Source of the DNA: Erythrocercus mccallii
Lineage: Eukaryota > Chordata > Aves > Passeriformes > Dicruridae
Direction: 5' to 3'
DNA: 64,000 bases
Assembly (NCBI GenBank): GCA_013397435.1
Contig: VZRG01000029.1
Location: 1,568,620-1,632,619, forward strand
Below, piece by piece: positions 13,101-28,100 of this stretch (position 1 is its first letter; every line of letters begins with the position of its first letter). The translations under genes and the position numbers were made by a program. The notes under the pieces are model-generated. The model had not been told where the DNA came from. It saw nothing but the letters and a program-made list of their open reading frames with translations, and did not search any database.

Positions 13101-16100
13101 ATGCAATATATAGGACAGTTCTTTGGGAAAGAAATTTTATTTTCTTGATCTGCTATTTTAGGTGATTATGTTGTTTATATTGCAGATTTTTCTTTTATCT
13201 TTTCTGTGCGTTTCATTAAAATAATTTAAAAATCATCAGAAGATAGTTATAGTGAATAGCAAATTTTGATTGTTGACATTTTGTTTCTGTTGGACACATT
13301 TCTAAAATCATTAACAAATGTCTGATGATCTAAAACACCATGTAAATAGGGAAGGCTTAGATAAAATTCAAACGCACCACCAGAAGTGTCATAAACTGAA
13401 GCAATATATATTTAAGCTTTTTAAAATATTTTGAAAATATTCAAGCACTCTTTGAAACTATACCAAATGAACACTAGGCCTCATATGGTAGCAAAATTTC
13501 TTTGACCATGCTTTAGGTTCTCCCAATTAGTTTTAGTGTGCTTTGCTGCTAAAAAAAATTTGATGTGTCTCATCTATGTCATCTCTGGTGTTTGAGGCGA
13601 CCTTTTCCTTGGCTGAGACGTTTCTAACATTCTGCTGTGTGGCAGTAAGTCTGTGAATCTCACTGGTGCCACAGTGTGCATCTGAAATTTCTAAAGTGAA
13701 TTTCAGAGGCTTATGAATTGCCTACATCCCTCTAAAGTGCTAAATCCTTCATAGGGCTTAAAAGGAATTTCCGTAGCATATGTGCAATATGCCAAGTTCA
13801 TACACTAGTCTAAACAAGAATGAATTTTAGTCTCAATGAAAAGATAAGCACTCGTTACTATTAAATTATTGTGCTGGTAGAAAAACAATGGACCTTTTGT
13901 ACTAATCACAGTTGATCCGCTCATAGAACTTTGCTTACAAGGGAAGTTATTCTTAATGTTGATATTGTTGATTTTATAGCACAGCTGAAATCGGTTGAAA
14001 TATGTTGAAGTCATGCTCTAAGGTCAAAAATTGTGTCAAAATAGAAATAGGGTTACACCATGTATTAGCAGATTTCCTGCTCTCATAGGCAAGGCATTGA
14101 CAGAATAAAGTAACGAAAGGAAGGGAAATAGTATCAGCCATTCAGGTTTATGTTACCCTATATTTTTGGTGAAATTAATGTGATGCTTCACCATTACATT
14201 GGGTTTTCTTTGCAGCAACTATTACAATTAAACTGTTTAAAGCTATTGCTGCTCTTTTTTTTTCCTAATGATCCTTTTCTGAATTTTAATGATCCTAACT
14301 ATCTTACGCAGATTATATTATTATGAAAATGCTTTCTTCATGTCTCTGTTTCTGTCAGTTTACTAACATAAAAAGTTTCTTCAGGGCCATAGCATGGGTT
14401 CTATAGCAAATAGCTTCCAGTCTCAGTAAGCACTGCTGGCCCTTGCTCTGAGAGCAGATATTTGTCATTCCCCCAGCAGCTCTGGTGTCCTCTGGGAGCC
14501 CATGGAGGCTGCTGTTACATGTCATTAGGCGTCTAGGGGAGATTCACTTCATTATTTCCATTCTGCCAGTGTAATGTTATAGTAATGTAATAGTATGCTT
14601 CTAAAATGAAGGAGCAATTGAATTTCTTTTTCCCCCAGATTTCTATTGCTTTTCATCAGTGTCAGTTTCCTGAGATACAGTTTGGCCCCATATTGACTAG
14701 TCAAAGATGTTTGGAAATTGCACTTTGCGACTTTTGATGGCATATCTTTCTCTTTAAGAAAAATAAAATATAGTGAGATACAGGGGGAAAAGTCTTTTTA
14801 CTAGATGGTTTTGGTTTTTTTTTTGCATAGGACTGAAAAGGAAAGCACATGCAGAATTTATTGTTTTATAGATAAAAAGATCTATTTAAGTAATGGAAAA
14901 TAATTTAAATACATGAAAGTTTCTGAGGGTAGATGTTTTGAGAGTAATTGAAATTGAAATCAGTAATTACAAAAGAATGATCATGCTGTGCTGAAACTTT
15001 CTATGCCATGTTTCAGAAAACAGCAAAAGTTTACAGTCAAATACAATCACTGATATTTTCCTATACTTAAATTTTATGTGTCCAGTGTTGTTTTAAACAA
15101 TATTAAGAGATGTTTCCTGTGTTATAACTTTCACCTTTCTCATTATTTGTTATGTCAGTTTTTGTCCAGCTTTACTACCAGCAGATCAGACATGGTCTAT
15201 TTTATTTTAACTCAAGTAACTCATATATTCTTGTGACTACAGTATCATAAAGATCAAAAGTACACATTCGTTCTACCTCATTTAGACTTCTGTATTTCCT
15301 ACATGCTTGGTATGCGTTAGTTTTTGTCATTTTATATAGAAAAGTACAGCATTTTAAGCACTATAAATCTTATATAAAAATTATACTATTATTTTTGTGC
15401 TGGATTTACTATTGTTTATTATTAGAATGGACTATTGATACAGGAAAAGCATACCTGAAATTAATAAAATTGTGTATGCCAGAGTGAAAATACAACTTTG
15501 TGGCTTATGTCATGCATTTGTGTTCAACTAATGTTTTTTTTCACTGCATCCTGGATCAATGGGCCAAGACCAGAGATACGAGATTCAAAGCCAAGTTCCA
15601 GATCTTGCATTTTGGTCACAACAACCCCATGGAGGGCTACAGGCTGGGGGAAGAGTGGCTGGAAAGCAGCCAAACAGAAAAGAACCTGGGGGTGCTTGTT
15701 GACAGCCGCTGAACATGAGCCGGTGTGTGTCCAGGTGGCCAAGAAGACCAGGGGCATGCTGGCTGGTTCCAGCAAGGTGTGGCCAGCAGGACTAAGGCAG
15801 TGATTGTTCCCCTGCACTTGGCAGTGGAGAGGCCACACCTTGAAGCCTATGTCCACTTTTGGGCCCTCACCACAAGACATTGGGGTGATGGAGTGTGTCC
15901 AGAGAAGGACAATGGGGCTGGTGAAGGGTGGAGCATAAGCCTTATGAGAGTGACTGAAGGAGCTGGGGGTGTTTAACCTGGAGAAGAGGAGGCTTGAGGG
16001 AGCCTTATCGCTCTCTACAACTGCCTGAGAGGAAGCTGCAGACCCATGTGGGGGCCATTTTCTTCTCCAGGGCAACCAGTGGCAGAACTAGAGTGAAATG

Positions 16101-19100
16101 GCCTCAAACTGTGCTAGAGGAGGTTCAGATTGAACATCATGAAAAATTTATTAATTGAAAGTGTGGTTAAGCTTTGGAATGGGCTTCCCAGGGGAGTGGT
16201 GGAGTCACCATCCCTGAAAGTGTTCAAGAAATGACTGACTGGATATGACACTTAGTGCTATTGTTGAGTGATATGGTGGTGTTTAGTCAAAGGTAGGAGC
16301 TGATTGTCTTGTAGGTCTTTTTCAGCCCTAATGATTCTATGAATATTGCACCATGTACATGACAATCTCAAATTGTATCAGGTTTTTTTCAAGGATTTAA
16401 AATAAATAAATAAAGTAACACCAAAGCATTGAAGTACACTCCTAATAAATTATTTAAATGTAAAATGAAAAAAAAATATCAACCCAAGAAAACTCCTGAG
16501 GAAACATTTGACAGTGATGAGTTAACTATTGGACTTGATAATCTTAAAGTTCTTTTCCAATCTAAATGATTCTATGGTTCTGTGATCTCAATAAATCAAG
16601 ACAAAAATAATTTTTTGTTCTATCCAGTACTGTTCAGGTCAATGGAATGACTCAGATCTGCTCCTAAATAGTCTGAGAGAAATGCTTCTATGATCAGACA
16701 GACCATTCTTGTCTAGATCATAAAGGAAGTAAAAAAAATACTTCAGTCAAAGGGCACTAAAAAACTAATTTTTCAAAAGCCACAAAATGTTTCAGGACTG
16801 TTACTGACAGACAGAAATACTCCATTTCAGTTTATTTTCGCAGGTGATTCAGAAGGTCTACGGCTTATATTAAACTATATCCTTCCATTATGCATTTATT
16901 ACAACCAATAAGTTAGGTGTGTTTATAACCTGATAGACACCTGTGAAAAACAGAAATTAGTTTCTGTTGGTTTAGCTGTAATTTTTATGAGATGTCAAAC
17001 TATATTTAGAAAGTATCAACTGATCCAATCCCTGATGGTAGTAATTGCAGCAACAGATTATTCCTTGCCTGTTTGATCTTTGACATGTATTGGTTTCTGT
17101 TTAGTTTTCTAATTTAAGGAAAGAATATGATCTGCCCTTTACCATACTCACAGAAGTCAGGTTTTTTAAGGCATCTCTTTTCACCTTGTGTAAGTCTTTC
17201 TACCTCATCCAGCTCTGGGAGCAGAAAAAGGTGAGCCTCAACTATTAACCAGGAATAACATGAGTGAAAATAGGTGACGAATGGGAATAATTTTAGCAAC
17301 ACCTCATGCAGACTGGAAAGAGAGGCATAAAATTGCTACAGATATAGGGAAAAATAGAATTGTTTTTATTAGAAAACACCCATTAGTAAAACTGAAACTT
17401 GCTGAGGATGTGTATGGTATTTGTCAAAAGGATTTTTTCACTTATGCACACACAGTGTGTACTGGTCTCAGTTTTTGTCTAAATCTTTTTTTACCTTTGG
17501 CTTCTGCTCAGTTTTCTTTAATGAAAAGCTTTGAAAGAGAGAAACTGAATTCTTCATGCTTTCCTGCCTTGCCCAGCCCATCTGGGCTCCCTGAGTACAG
17601 GTGAGCTCTTGTGTCCCAGTCCTTAAATTCTTGCATCAATCAGATTCTACGTAAGAAGTTGGCCAGATTCAGGAAAAAAAACCCTGTTTTGTTTTGACTT
17701 TATTTTCCAATAAGGAAATGAAACAAGCAGATTGAGGAATCAGGTAAAATTAAGGAAAATACATAAAAGTATACATAAGTTCCTCTAAGTAGGAGTATAA
17801 CTGTATTACCATCATATCAATGGCAAAAGCTGTTCTTGAAACTCTAGTGGACGTGTGTGTTTTTAAGCAGAAACTGTTTGAGACAAATGTCTGTTGGATG
17901 GTGAAAGAATCATAATTAGGATACTGTGAAAAATAAGTGACAGCATGACACAATAGATAAAATATTCAGTTAGTATTTTCCAGGTCCTAACAATTTGGAT
18001 TGGTCTATTTCTTTGCAAATTTTAGTTTTCAATTTTCCTGGATCTATTTTCTCTGCATTGTGTGCTGTAATATCATTTAAATAAGCAAAAAGGGATTTCA
18101 GGATTTAAAAAAATGTTACAAAGTCTATTTAATTTATTTCAAGTACTTGCAGTGTTTTTTTAATCCATTTCTCAAAACTGAAAAGTACATTTGATCAAGA
18201 AATAGGACTTTCAAATTTAAAAACCATTTTAACAAAACTTACTTGACTGTTACATGTTTTAGTTTTTGTATTGGAAAGAAGATAGTTTTATTCTTGTGGT
18301 TGATTTGTGGAGTTGAAGGAAGATTTTGGTAAAGAGCGAAAGTATTGAATAGTTTGCAGATAAAAAAGCAGGTGCTTCTTTGAGAGGTAAAATATCTCTG
18401 GGCCTGATTTACAGAGTCATATATTTATTCTTAGTTTACTGGACTGTGAATATTTCCTATAAGGTCAGTAAGATATGAGTCAGATTTAACACATGAAATT
18501 GTTTGCACAATCATGACATACAGATGGTACTGCATGGATCACAGTGGAAATAGAATATGGACTGATCTGGTTTTCTGCCAGGATAAGAAACGTTTGTTTG
18601 GCTTATGTTTTGGTGCTGGTATTTTAGTTTGTGGGGTTTTGTGTTTTTTTTTTTTAATTATTTTTTCTTAATCTAAAAAGTATCATCAGTAAAAGGTAAA
18701 ATCAGTAATAATCCAATATATTGAGTAGAATTCTGAAATTGCAACGTCTTGAATTCTAGAAGGTCACTTTGAATTCAAATACCATATGCCAAGAAAAGCT
18801 GTATTTTTCTTCATTCTAGTACATTGCTTTATTTAATGAAATAATGAATTTATTTCCTTTAATTTGGCCACATTAGCCAAAAATAGACACATCTCTGTCT
18901 GATTTTCCCTTTCAAATTAGAAACGCACACATCTGTCCCTGTCAGGTTACAAGGAATCAGAACTTACCATTCAGAAGACTTTTGCTAAAAATCATCAAAG
19001 GGATGAAGGTTATTAGAGGTGATTACTTTACAGCCATTCTCCTAGTCTGATGTTCAAGATTGTGTCAGTGCACATTCAATGACATGATGATTTAACTGGA

Positions 19101-22100
19101 ATTCCTAGAAACAGAAGGCATCATCTAACAGCCTATTGCTTTCTCACAGTAACAAAGATCCAAGAAATTATTTTAAAAACAATAAGGGAAGAATTATTTG
19201 CTGATTTGCGTAAAGACCCAAACTTTGGTTTACAAAAAAAAGTTCTTGCCCCATTCCTGATAGCTGATGATTTTATCATTCATAAATTCATTATTTGTCT
19301 GCTGCAAACTCTCAGATCACATGCTTACTCTGGAAGGAAAGAGAACAAATTCAAAAAACACCAGGAAGATAAACATACTTTCCTTTATGTAGACAGTGAC
19401 TTTGTAGGTCCAGATAGGCTATATATGCAATACAGACATTAAAACTTAAGCATGATTCCAAGGAACAAAGAGATCTTACTGCTTCAATCCAGCCTGCCTG
19501 CCAAAAGGGCTTATTAGATTTTCTGACCAACCTGTAGGATCAAAGTCTTGTCATCACTGCACTTGCCAGAACGCAGAAAAGAGCAGAGCTGACAATACTA
19601 TCATTAAACACAAATACTTGCAATAACTGTAAAATATGTTCCAGTTTTCCATGTTTCACTTGCCCCATGAGGGGAGAAAAGTATTGTCTTTCTAGATATA
19701 TAAGGCATATAACTCTGCTTTTTGTTTTAAGTAAAAAGAATAACACAAGAAAGAGAAAATAAAACATTCATAAGAGAGCACACTGTTCCTGTCCTGCTAA
19801 GTGTAGGCTGCACTGGAACACAGTATAATCAGGAAAAATGTAGCGGGATGAAGTTTGGAGTACCTTCCTTGGCACCTAAAAGCTCAGTGATGATTCAGAA
19901 TGCCCTTGCTGCACTTCAGTAGTGTCAGGATGAGCCTCCTATTTTAACTGTGTGTGAACTCCTGTTTTAACTATGCTGTGCACCCAATAGCTCTGAATTA
20001 CACATGCAGCACAGGAGCCATGATCTTTTTCATTCAAGAGTGGCTGCTTCACAATAATAGGGTTATGTTGATTGTTTGCATTTGATGGGCAACAATCCAG
20101 ACAGAAGAATCATCCCCTATCCCTGTTAAAGCTGGGTCACTAGTGAGGCCAGAAAAAAAAAGTTTGTCAGGCAAGGACATAATCAGTGGCTTCAGTTTGG
20201 ATCCTAATAGCTAAGTCTTTGAGTATGAGTGTTGGTTTCTATTCCTTGCACCAAAAACTTCTTGCAGGAGACAGCTGTGAAATGTTTACTTCAGCAACAG
20301 TGGAATTGACTATTGCTAATCTGCCTGCAGAAACCCTAAAAGTAAAGATTGTACTTAAAGAATTTTATTTAGGTCACTTCTGTCTATTATGTCCCTGGAG
20401 AATTATCAAGATAAAAGTAAAGTGAGCTGCTTAAAGATGTAACGCAGTACATTCTGCATCCTGGAAAAAATAATCTAACCAACTCGTTTACCAAATAAAT
20501 TTAATGTAATAATGGAAGGATACCACATTGATAATGTTAGAGACATTTCGACTTTGTAAAAAAACCCCTCTTTTTCCATCTTAATATATTACACATTATG
20601 CTTTTGAGTTTTTCTCATAGCTAGTACTCATTGAGAATCTATTTAAATTAGTTATAGCTTCAAAGCCAGCAGAAAATTTGAAGGACCCTTCTTTGTTAAA
20701 ATCACAAAGTATAGGCTGCTGACTGTTTTTTGATCTATTTAAAAAGGAAGATGAAGAGCCTCACTTGGCTATATTTTAGTTTATTTCAGGACTGGCATAC
20801 TGATTTATGACTTTTGGGGTTTTTTCCTGCAATTGCCAGAATGCTTTTGTCAGGCTGCTGAAAAATACTGAAATAGTATAGCAATTTTTCTCCTGAAGTT
20901 TGTTTAAAATGCTTAACTTGATATATGACTGAAAGTGTAACTTACTCCATGCTCTGCTATTTGTAAATTAATTTGCAAATTAATTAAATTAATTAAATTA
21001 AGCAATTAAACCAATCAGTTATTGTAAGATTTTCGCTTTTGGTGGAAAAATTGATTGAAATATCCTATACGTGCTCATCTTTCTCACAAGGCTTAATTGG
21101 ACCTATGAGGAAAACAAACAGGTTGCATCCACTTGTTGAAACAGTTAAGTAAGGTGCCAATTTGATTCAAACCTTACCTCCTGGTTGAGGTGTAAAACAA
21201 TGAAAAGTGACAACAGCCTGCCTTCAAGATAATTTATTATAGACACATTTCTTAAGTCTGTGTGTTTATATATGAATATGCCCTAAACCAGACTGTCCAT
21301 TAAAACTAGGCTTTCACTTCCTATTCCTACAATCCAGATTTATCAGAAATTCACCCTCTGTGAAACTATTTATGATCCCAACAGGCCTGATTCCTCTCAC
21401 TTGTTTTATTTCTAAACTCTAAATATTGTTTTTTCACTCTTCAGTGTGGAAATTCAGCTATATCCATTTTACATGCTTACTGGAGTAGAAAACTGCCTAA
21501 TCAGATAGGAAAGCAGTTGGTGGTGTATAAATCCGAGTTTGCCAAGGATTTCAAAGTGTGAAACTGGCAGACGAGCACATATCCTAGGAGTTCTGCCTTT
21601 CCTCAGCTTCCCTGTAGAGATTTTACATGGCAAATCTGATCACCAGAGCCATCTGTATAAATACCATGGGTGTATTGTCCTGAATTAACACAGCAGCTCT
21701 GCTGGGGAATGTAATTAAGGTCATATTTTAAAATTTCCCCACCAGACTGTCTGTAATATAGATTTATATACCAGGAATAAGAATCTTACCTTGATTTTGA
21801 TGGGGAAATGACTTGTAATATGTGTTTTACTACCAACTGGTCTAACAGAAAGCCCACAGTTAAGTTCAGAGTGCTCCTCAGTGATGCTCCAGGGATGAAT
21901 TTACCCTCTCCTGTCCTGCAGATCAGTAACACTATGATATTGAAAGTAATGATGCTGTGCTACAAACAGCTTTCCTTATGCTCAAAGGAAAAAAAAAAGT
22001 CAATCCAGAACTTTTTTATATGAGAATGGTTTTAGTGTAAGGTTGCCTGCTTTACGCAGCTGACATTCCTTCCTAACACTGACGTTGAAGCAGAGCTAAG

Positions 22101-25100
22101 TAAAGATTCATGTGGTAGTGGTGACAGGAGGAGTTGTTACACAAGATGTAAAGTTTCCCTTGGATTTCATGTCACGATTTTTTCTCATTACTTAAACAAG
22201 AACTACATTGAAGTGGTGCAGGTACCAGGCAATAAAGATTTCCCTTGGTGCTGACAAACTCTGAGACCGCAAATGGAGGTGCTTACATGCCACAAGAGAT
22301 ATTGCATAATGTTCTTTCCCTTTAGGCAAGGGATTGCTGTCACAAAGGAAACATCTTTATATAAGAATGACTATTGTAGAAAAAACCCATTTAGTTCTCA
22401 TTATATTTGAAGGTTTCAATTCCAGTAATATATGAAAAGTATTTCTAAGCATATCGTATTTACACTACTTTTGGAGTTGCTTCAATTATTGTCAGTAATT
22501 CTGCTTTATTCTTTAGTGATACTCAAGTATAACAGAGGAAATATGTTGGCTTTTTAAGAAAGGAAAGAAAGGAAAGAAAGGAAGGAAGAAAGAAAGAAAA
22601 GAAAGAAAGAAAGAAAGAAAGAAAAGAAAAGAAAGAAGAAAACATGTTTTGTCAACAAAACTTTTATCGCCTATATAGATGAGATGCCTACATAGTTGAT
22701 TTGCAGGTAGTATATTGAGACCATTTGTAAGGATTTTGACAAGTGAAAAATTAATTTTGTGGCAATGGGATGTTAAAAAATAAAGGAAACAGGAAAAGGG
22801 TTTTGCTGGAATGTTGCAGTTCATCTATGGGTCACTGGCATGGGAGTTTAGGCGCACATAATGTGTTGAGAAAGGAAAAAATTTGAGACAGGAGTTCATT
22901 TAGAACAGTAGGTGTCTGTATCAGGGAAACAAACGCAAATGTAAACCCCAGTCATATTGGTCAAAATAAAGATAAGGTTATTGTTGGACAACAGTTGGGG
23001 TATTTCAACTTTTAGGGCATCAGTAGGTATTTTTCTGTATTCCCCAAAGCACTTTAAAATGATGATATATAGAATAAGAATGTTTTTTTCTTTTGAGTAT
23101 TATGAAATAAGGTTTGAAGTACTGATGGTAGTGTTATTGAACAATAATATTTCAACTACTATTTTTTACTTTTTAAAATACTTTCCAATAAAAAGTTCAG
23201 ATACAAAAATTAGAGTAGCAGATTTTTTTAAATGAAAATCCCAATTTCAAGTATCAAAAACTAAACTGATCTTTTTATCACATTTATTTGGTGTTCCTTA
23301 AAAAGTTTAATTTCTTTTTCCTGATATATCATGGAAAAATCGTGAAAGCTCTTACTCTAAGAAACCAATTTGAATACAGAGACATTGTAAGCTGAAAATG
23401 TTTTCCTGTCTGAATGGCTGAAACTTAGTGGTCTATGTGCTTTGGTGACTGGTTGCAACTGCAATGCTAGGTTATGCTACAAAGAATGCTTATCAGCTCC
23501 TTTGAAATTGCCATTCTCCAAGGAAAATGTCTGGACATAATAAAGACACAGAAATGAGGACAGACTGACAGATGAAAGGTAGATGGGTAGGGGGAATGCC
23601 TGCTGCTGCCTTTCTTCTCTCTGGATATTCTTTTGAACCAGGGCTGTTGCTATACCACATTAAATTTTGTTATGAGTCAGTTCTTATGAAATTAATTTCT
23701 TTCAATATAACTGCAGTAAGTCCCTGTGAGCTTGACATGATGTTGTCAGAATCTTGTCTGGCAAAAATTGTCTTACTATCCTATCCAATTTACTTTGGTG
23801 AAAAATCTGCTTGTAGGAGTTTTGCCCTGGGTAAGATAGCAGAATATAGAAAAAATCAACAAATTTAAACAAAAGAGGTATGTTGTTTGCTATTTAAGTG
23901 CTGCAAGAGCCTTCAAACTTCAGGTCTTCAGTGGTGATACATTTCTGTTTCTTGCAATGCATTTATAATTTTTTGGCACCAATTTTTTTCCTCTGACAAC
24001 AGTTTTCTATGGGTTTTTTTTTTAGGAATGAACTAAATATCTACACATAAATTTACTGATGGCAAGGCAAGTTTCTAGAAATAGCACCCTGTACTATTTT
24101 GACTATCTGGTGGAAAAATATTTTTGGTGTGTTTTAGAAAAAGCATTGATTTATGAATTGCTAATGCCAACATTCTAGATTTTTGCTTCATCAGGTACAG
24201 AGTTCTGCACCCTCTCTGAGCTTTACAGTCATGTGGTTATAATTGCTGTCTCAGATGATATTTTTGTCAGAGTGAGGCTAAAATGTCTTTGCAGTGGAAG
24301 TCACCTTGAGTGAATGATGTATCAAAGTAGGCTTGGGTATCAATAATTATGCCATAGAGAAGATATTTAAGTAGATTTTTAAATGTCATCACTCAAAGAA
24401 AGGTTGTTTTAAAGGATGAGAGCAGTTTGATTAGCCAAAGAAAGTACTTCCACTACTATTAGTCAGAAAAATTTATTTAAAGTTTTACATATTAATTTAT
24501 ATAAAGTTTTACCATGAGGTCCTTAGAGAGTCCCAAGACAAAAAGTTCTGCTTTAGCATAAGGATGTACTATGTAGACTTTCAAAAGCATGAATTTTAGT
24601 TTTAAAATTTTAATTCAAACAGATTGGTATTGAGACCTGAAGGCATTCATTCTGAGGACATTTTGTTATATCCACCTGCAGGATAAAGGTGGAGACTGTT
24701 AATCCTTACTGATTCCCTGCCCATTTGGTTTATTTTTACAAAAAATACTGAGATAAAAATATATTAGAACCAACTGGATCAAAGTTAGTTGTGGTCTATT
24801 AGATAAATCAGTGCTCTCTCAGGTGCTGGGCTGAAGTTCAATTCAAAACATTTGTCTCAGATTAAATTAATTTAATGGTCACATCTCACATATCTTTAAA
24901 CAGTGGGATGTTCTGCTTGAGAAAGGCAGAAAATGGAACTAGCATGAATGATGGATTGTTTCTTACCTTTAGGTGGTCTTTTAAGACTTGAACTTATTTT
25001 GAGGAAGAGCTGATCCTGCTTATGTTGTCCTTGGCTTCGGAGTTAAATGAAACAAAACAAACTTGTCTCAGGATTCTTTTTCCTGTCCAGTGTGAGCAGG

Positions 25101-28100
25101 ATTTTGAGAAAGATAGTCCAAATATTACAGTTCTCTGTACATGAAGAATTTTTGCATTTCTATACTCCTTTAAATACAGGAATTCTCTACTTAACCAATT
25201 GTTAGAACCAGATGTTCTTTTTGCTGTTATTGAAGAGAAAAAAATGAAAAAAAGAGGTTTTTTTCTTTTATTTTATTTACCTGGTTCTTAGCAATTTAAA
25301 TACATCTGAGGAATATCCTAAATCTGCTTTTTGAATCTAAATCTACTCGCGCTTGCAGAACTATAAATTAAAGTGACATGGAACTGCCATATTTCAGGAC
25401 TTTGTTCTGTAAACCTTAAAGGAATGAAAATGGATTAAATGAATGGACCTGCTCTCATGAGTAATGACTGCCCCTCTAAATGTTTTGGGGTTTTTTTGCC
25501 TTTATTATCTCTGTTAATATATTACAGATCACCCCTTTCGGCAGTATAAGTATTAAATTTACTAATTAAATTATCTAAAAGGAAAAGAATTATAGTTTCT
25601 TGGATTTGTTTCTTAAGGTCTAAGCATTTTTATTTAGCTGCTTTAATGCCCTCTGCTCCCTTTTAAGGACAAGATATTATGGCCATAATCAGACATGGTG
25701 AATAGATACCATTTCAGAATATATTGTGAATAGACATGCTTTTTGGTCATCCAGTGATGGCATCAATTTTTGACAGATGGATTTGTGTTTGGGATTAAAG
25801 AATGGTTGCTGTGTTCAGGTGTCCGCACACTTCTGTTGAGCTAGCCAAAGCACCAAATTGGAAGTTAGTGCTGGCTTTCCTCTGATTCCTTAGTTAGCTG
25901 AGAGTACATAATTTAGCAGAAACCCTGCTGACACAAACTTTATTCTTCCGCATTTTCTGACAAAGCTTGAAACACCAGAGTGGCCTTTTGGCAGTGGATA
26001 CTTTCTATCATTTTTGGTTTGGTACTAAAATGATCAAGGCTACCTTTCTGTAGAGTCATTGCCTTACATGGTAGCTCCATGATGCATTTATGCTGATCTG
26101 CTGGTTTTTGATGCCTTTGACTCATGACAGTGTGTTTGTGACCATATGCTGGACCAAAATCAGGAACTGATCCGGTTAATCTAACTTAGAAAACCAAAAC
26201 AAAAGCAGTTTTGATTTGCATCAGTTCCCCAGTCAGGTTTGTTGTGTTAATGCATTCGTGCCAGGGTAAAAGAAGGTTACTGATAGAAGAAACAAGCAGT
26301 CAGATGTACTGAAGGGGAAAAGGAATATTTATTTCTGGGTCAGTGCCAGCTGTTTGCTGACATAAAGTGTTTGCATGACTGGGATAATAGAGTTACATGA
26401 AATCCCAAGCAGTATCAATGGATGTGGATAAGAAAAATGAGTGAAACAATTTGTATGGAATCACAGAATCATCAAGATTTTAAGTAATCTTCAAGACCAG
26501 CGAACCATGAACCCAGCACCACCATAATCACCCCTAAGCCATATCCCCCAAGTGCCACATCCAGATGCCTTTGGAACTTTTCCAGAGACAGTGACTCCAC
26601 CACCTCCCTTGGCAACTTATTCCAATGCCTAAAATTCTTTGAGTGATTTTTTTTTTTCCTACTATCCAATGTGAACCTCCTCTGGCACAACTTAAAGCCA
26701 TTTCCTCTTGTTCCTTTCATTTGGGACATGGCAGAAGAAACTGACCCACACCTCACGGCAGCCTCCTTTGAGGGAGGTAGAGAGCAGTGAAGTCCTTCCA
26801 AACCTCCTTTTCTCCAGGCTAAACCATCCCCCTTCCCTCAGTCCCTCCTCACATGACATGTTTTCTAGACCCTTCACCACCTCCATTGCCCTTCTCTGGA
26901 CATACTCCAGCCCCTTAACGTGCCTTCTTGAAGTGAGAGGCCCAAAACTGAACACAGGATTCAAGGTGTGGCCTTACCAGTGCTTACTCCACTGGGACAA
27001 TCACTTCCTTGTGATTCCATCCTATCAGTTCATGATTGCCAGTTCCCTCAAAGGTTCTCGTGGAATAATGATAAAAAACAATAAGAAAAAAATTGACTCT
27101 AGGTTGGAAGAAATTAGCTTCCGGATCAAAAAGAAATTTAATTTATAACTTGTATTTTAATATTTTCATGGGTTTTTTCTGTAATACAGTGAAATGGTTC
27201 ATAAAAAATATTGCACTTCCATCTTTTTATGTAGTTCTCCAGAAGATAAACATCCTCTCTTTAGCTTTTCCTCCTTTTCATTTCCCTACTTCTTCTTGGT
27301 CTTATACGGTATTTTTAAGTTCATTGAAATTTACATTTTTTAAGGTTATCACAAAACTTGGGCCTCTGGAATGGATACTTAATACTCCCAGTCATCACAG
27401 AGTTCATCATGGTAAGATAGAAGTGGAACCTCTTATTCTTTTTTTTTTCTTCAGGGTGTAGTAATAGTAATACAGTAAAATTGTACTGTAAAATCAGTTT
27501 TACAGAAAGACTTTAATTTTGATCTCAACTTCAGAAGTAGTCCCTGTTCAGTTAGAAATTTCAGAGTTTTATGAAAAATATATTCAGAATTTACGTTTAA
27601 ACATTTTTATGTTTAACTATTGAGCAGAAATTAAGTCTGGATAACATGAAATAATTTGAAGACTTTGAGCAAAATAATTCAGTGTTTTTAAGTATGAAGA
27701 GTAATAGAAAAATATCTCATCCTTCCCTGACTACTGAATTATCAACAAACACACTTTTGCACTCAAATTTAAGCACTGTATTTGTAAAAAATATGGCTAG
27801 GTTTTAGAAGAACTTTTAAATATTTTAGTGGAATTTGATTTCAACTGTTTGAATTATTGGTATATCTCACTTCACAGAAGTGCATGATGATTGATTTTTT
27901 ATCAGTATACAGAGGCCTTCAAGACTGTACTGCATATGTAAATTATATTAATAACTCTACTGCATACTGAAAAATGTCATGAACATATCTGAGAAACAGA
28001 ACTAGATTTCACAGATGACCTTAGCTCATTCAGTGTGCAGAGATAATAGGTTTTAAAAAAATTAGGGGAATGGAAGAACAATTTGAAACAGACTCAAATG

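Larger units (their letters stand above)
12347..27344 (+). other. AGMO intron, 15 kb
   Basis: Bounded by gtaaac and taAG. Contains CR1 fragments at 15545-16343 (+), 16521-16586 (+) and 26457-27045 (-), an AATT-type repeat at 20965-21009 and a GAAA-rich purine tract at 22558-22642. The remainder is AT-rich sequence with no recognisable coding exon or RNA gene. Confidence 0.85.

Noticed and set aside
15524..16075. 183-residue open frame on the minus strand
   Set aside because: It is entirely antisense to a CR1 element whose sense strand shows reverse transcriptase motifs; its length is incidental.
22513..22824. 103-residue Phe/Leu/Ser-rich minus-strand frame, membrane-like
   Set aside because: The hydrophobic run is only the translation of the GAAA repeat.
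26708..27148. 146-residue open frame on the + strand
   Set aside because: It is antisense to the minus-strand CR1 fragment and runs past its edge; no family resemblance.
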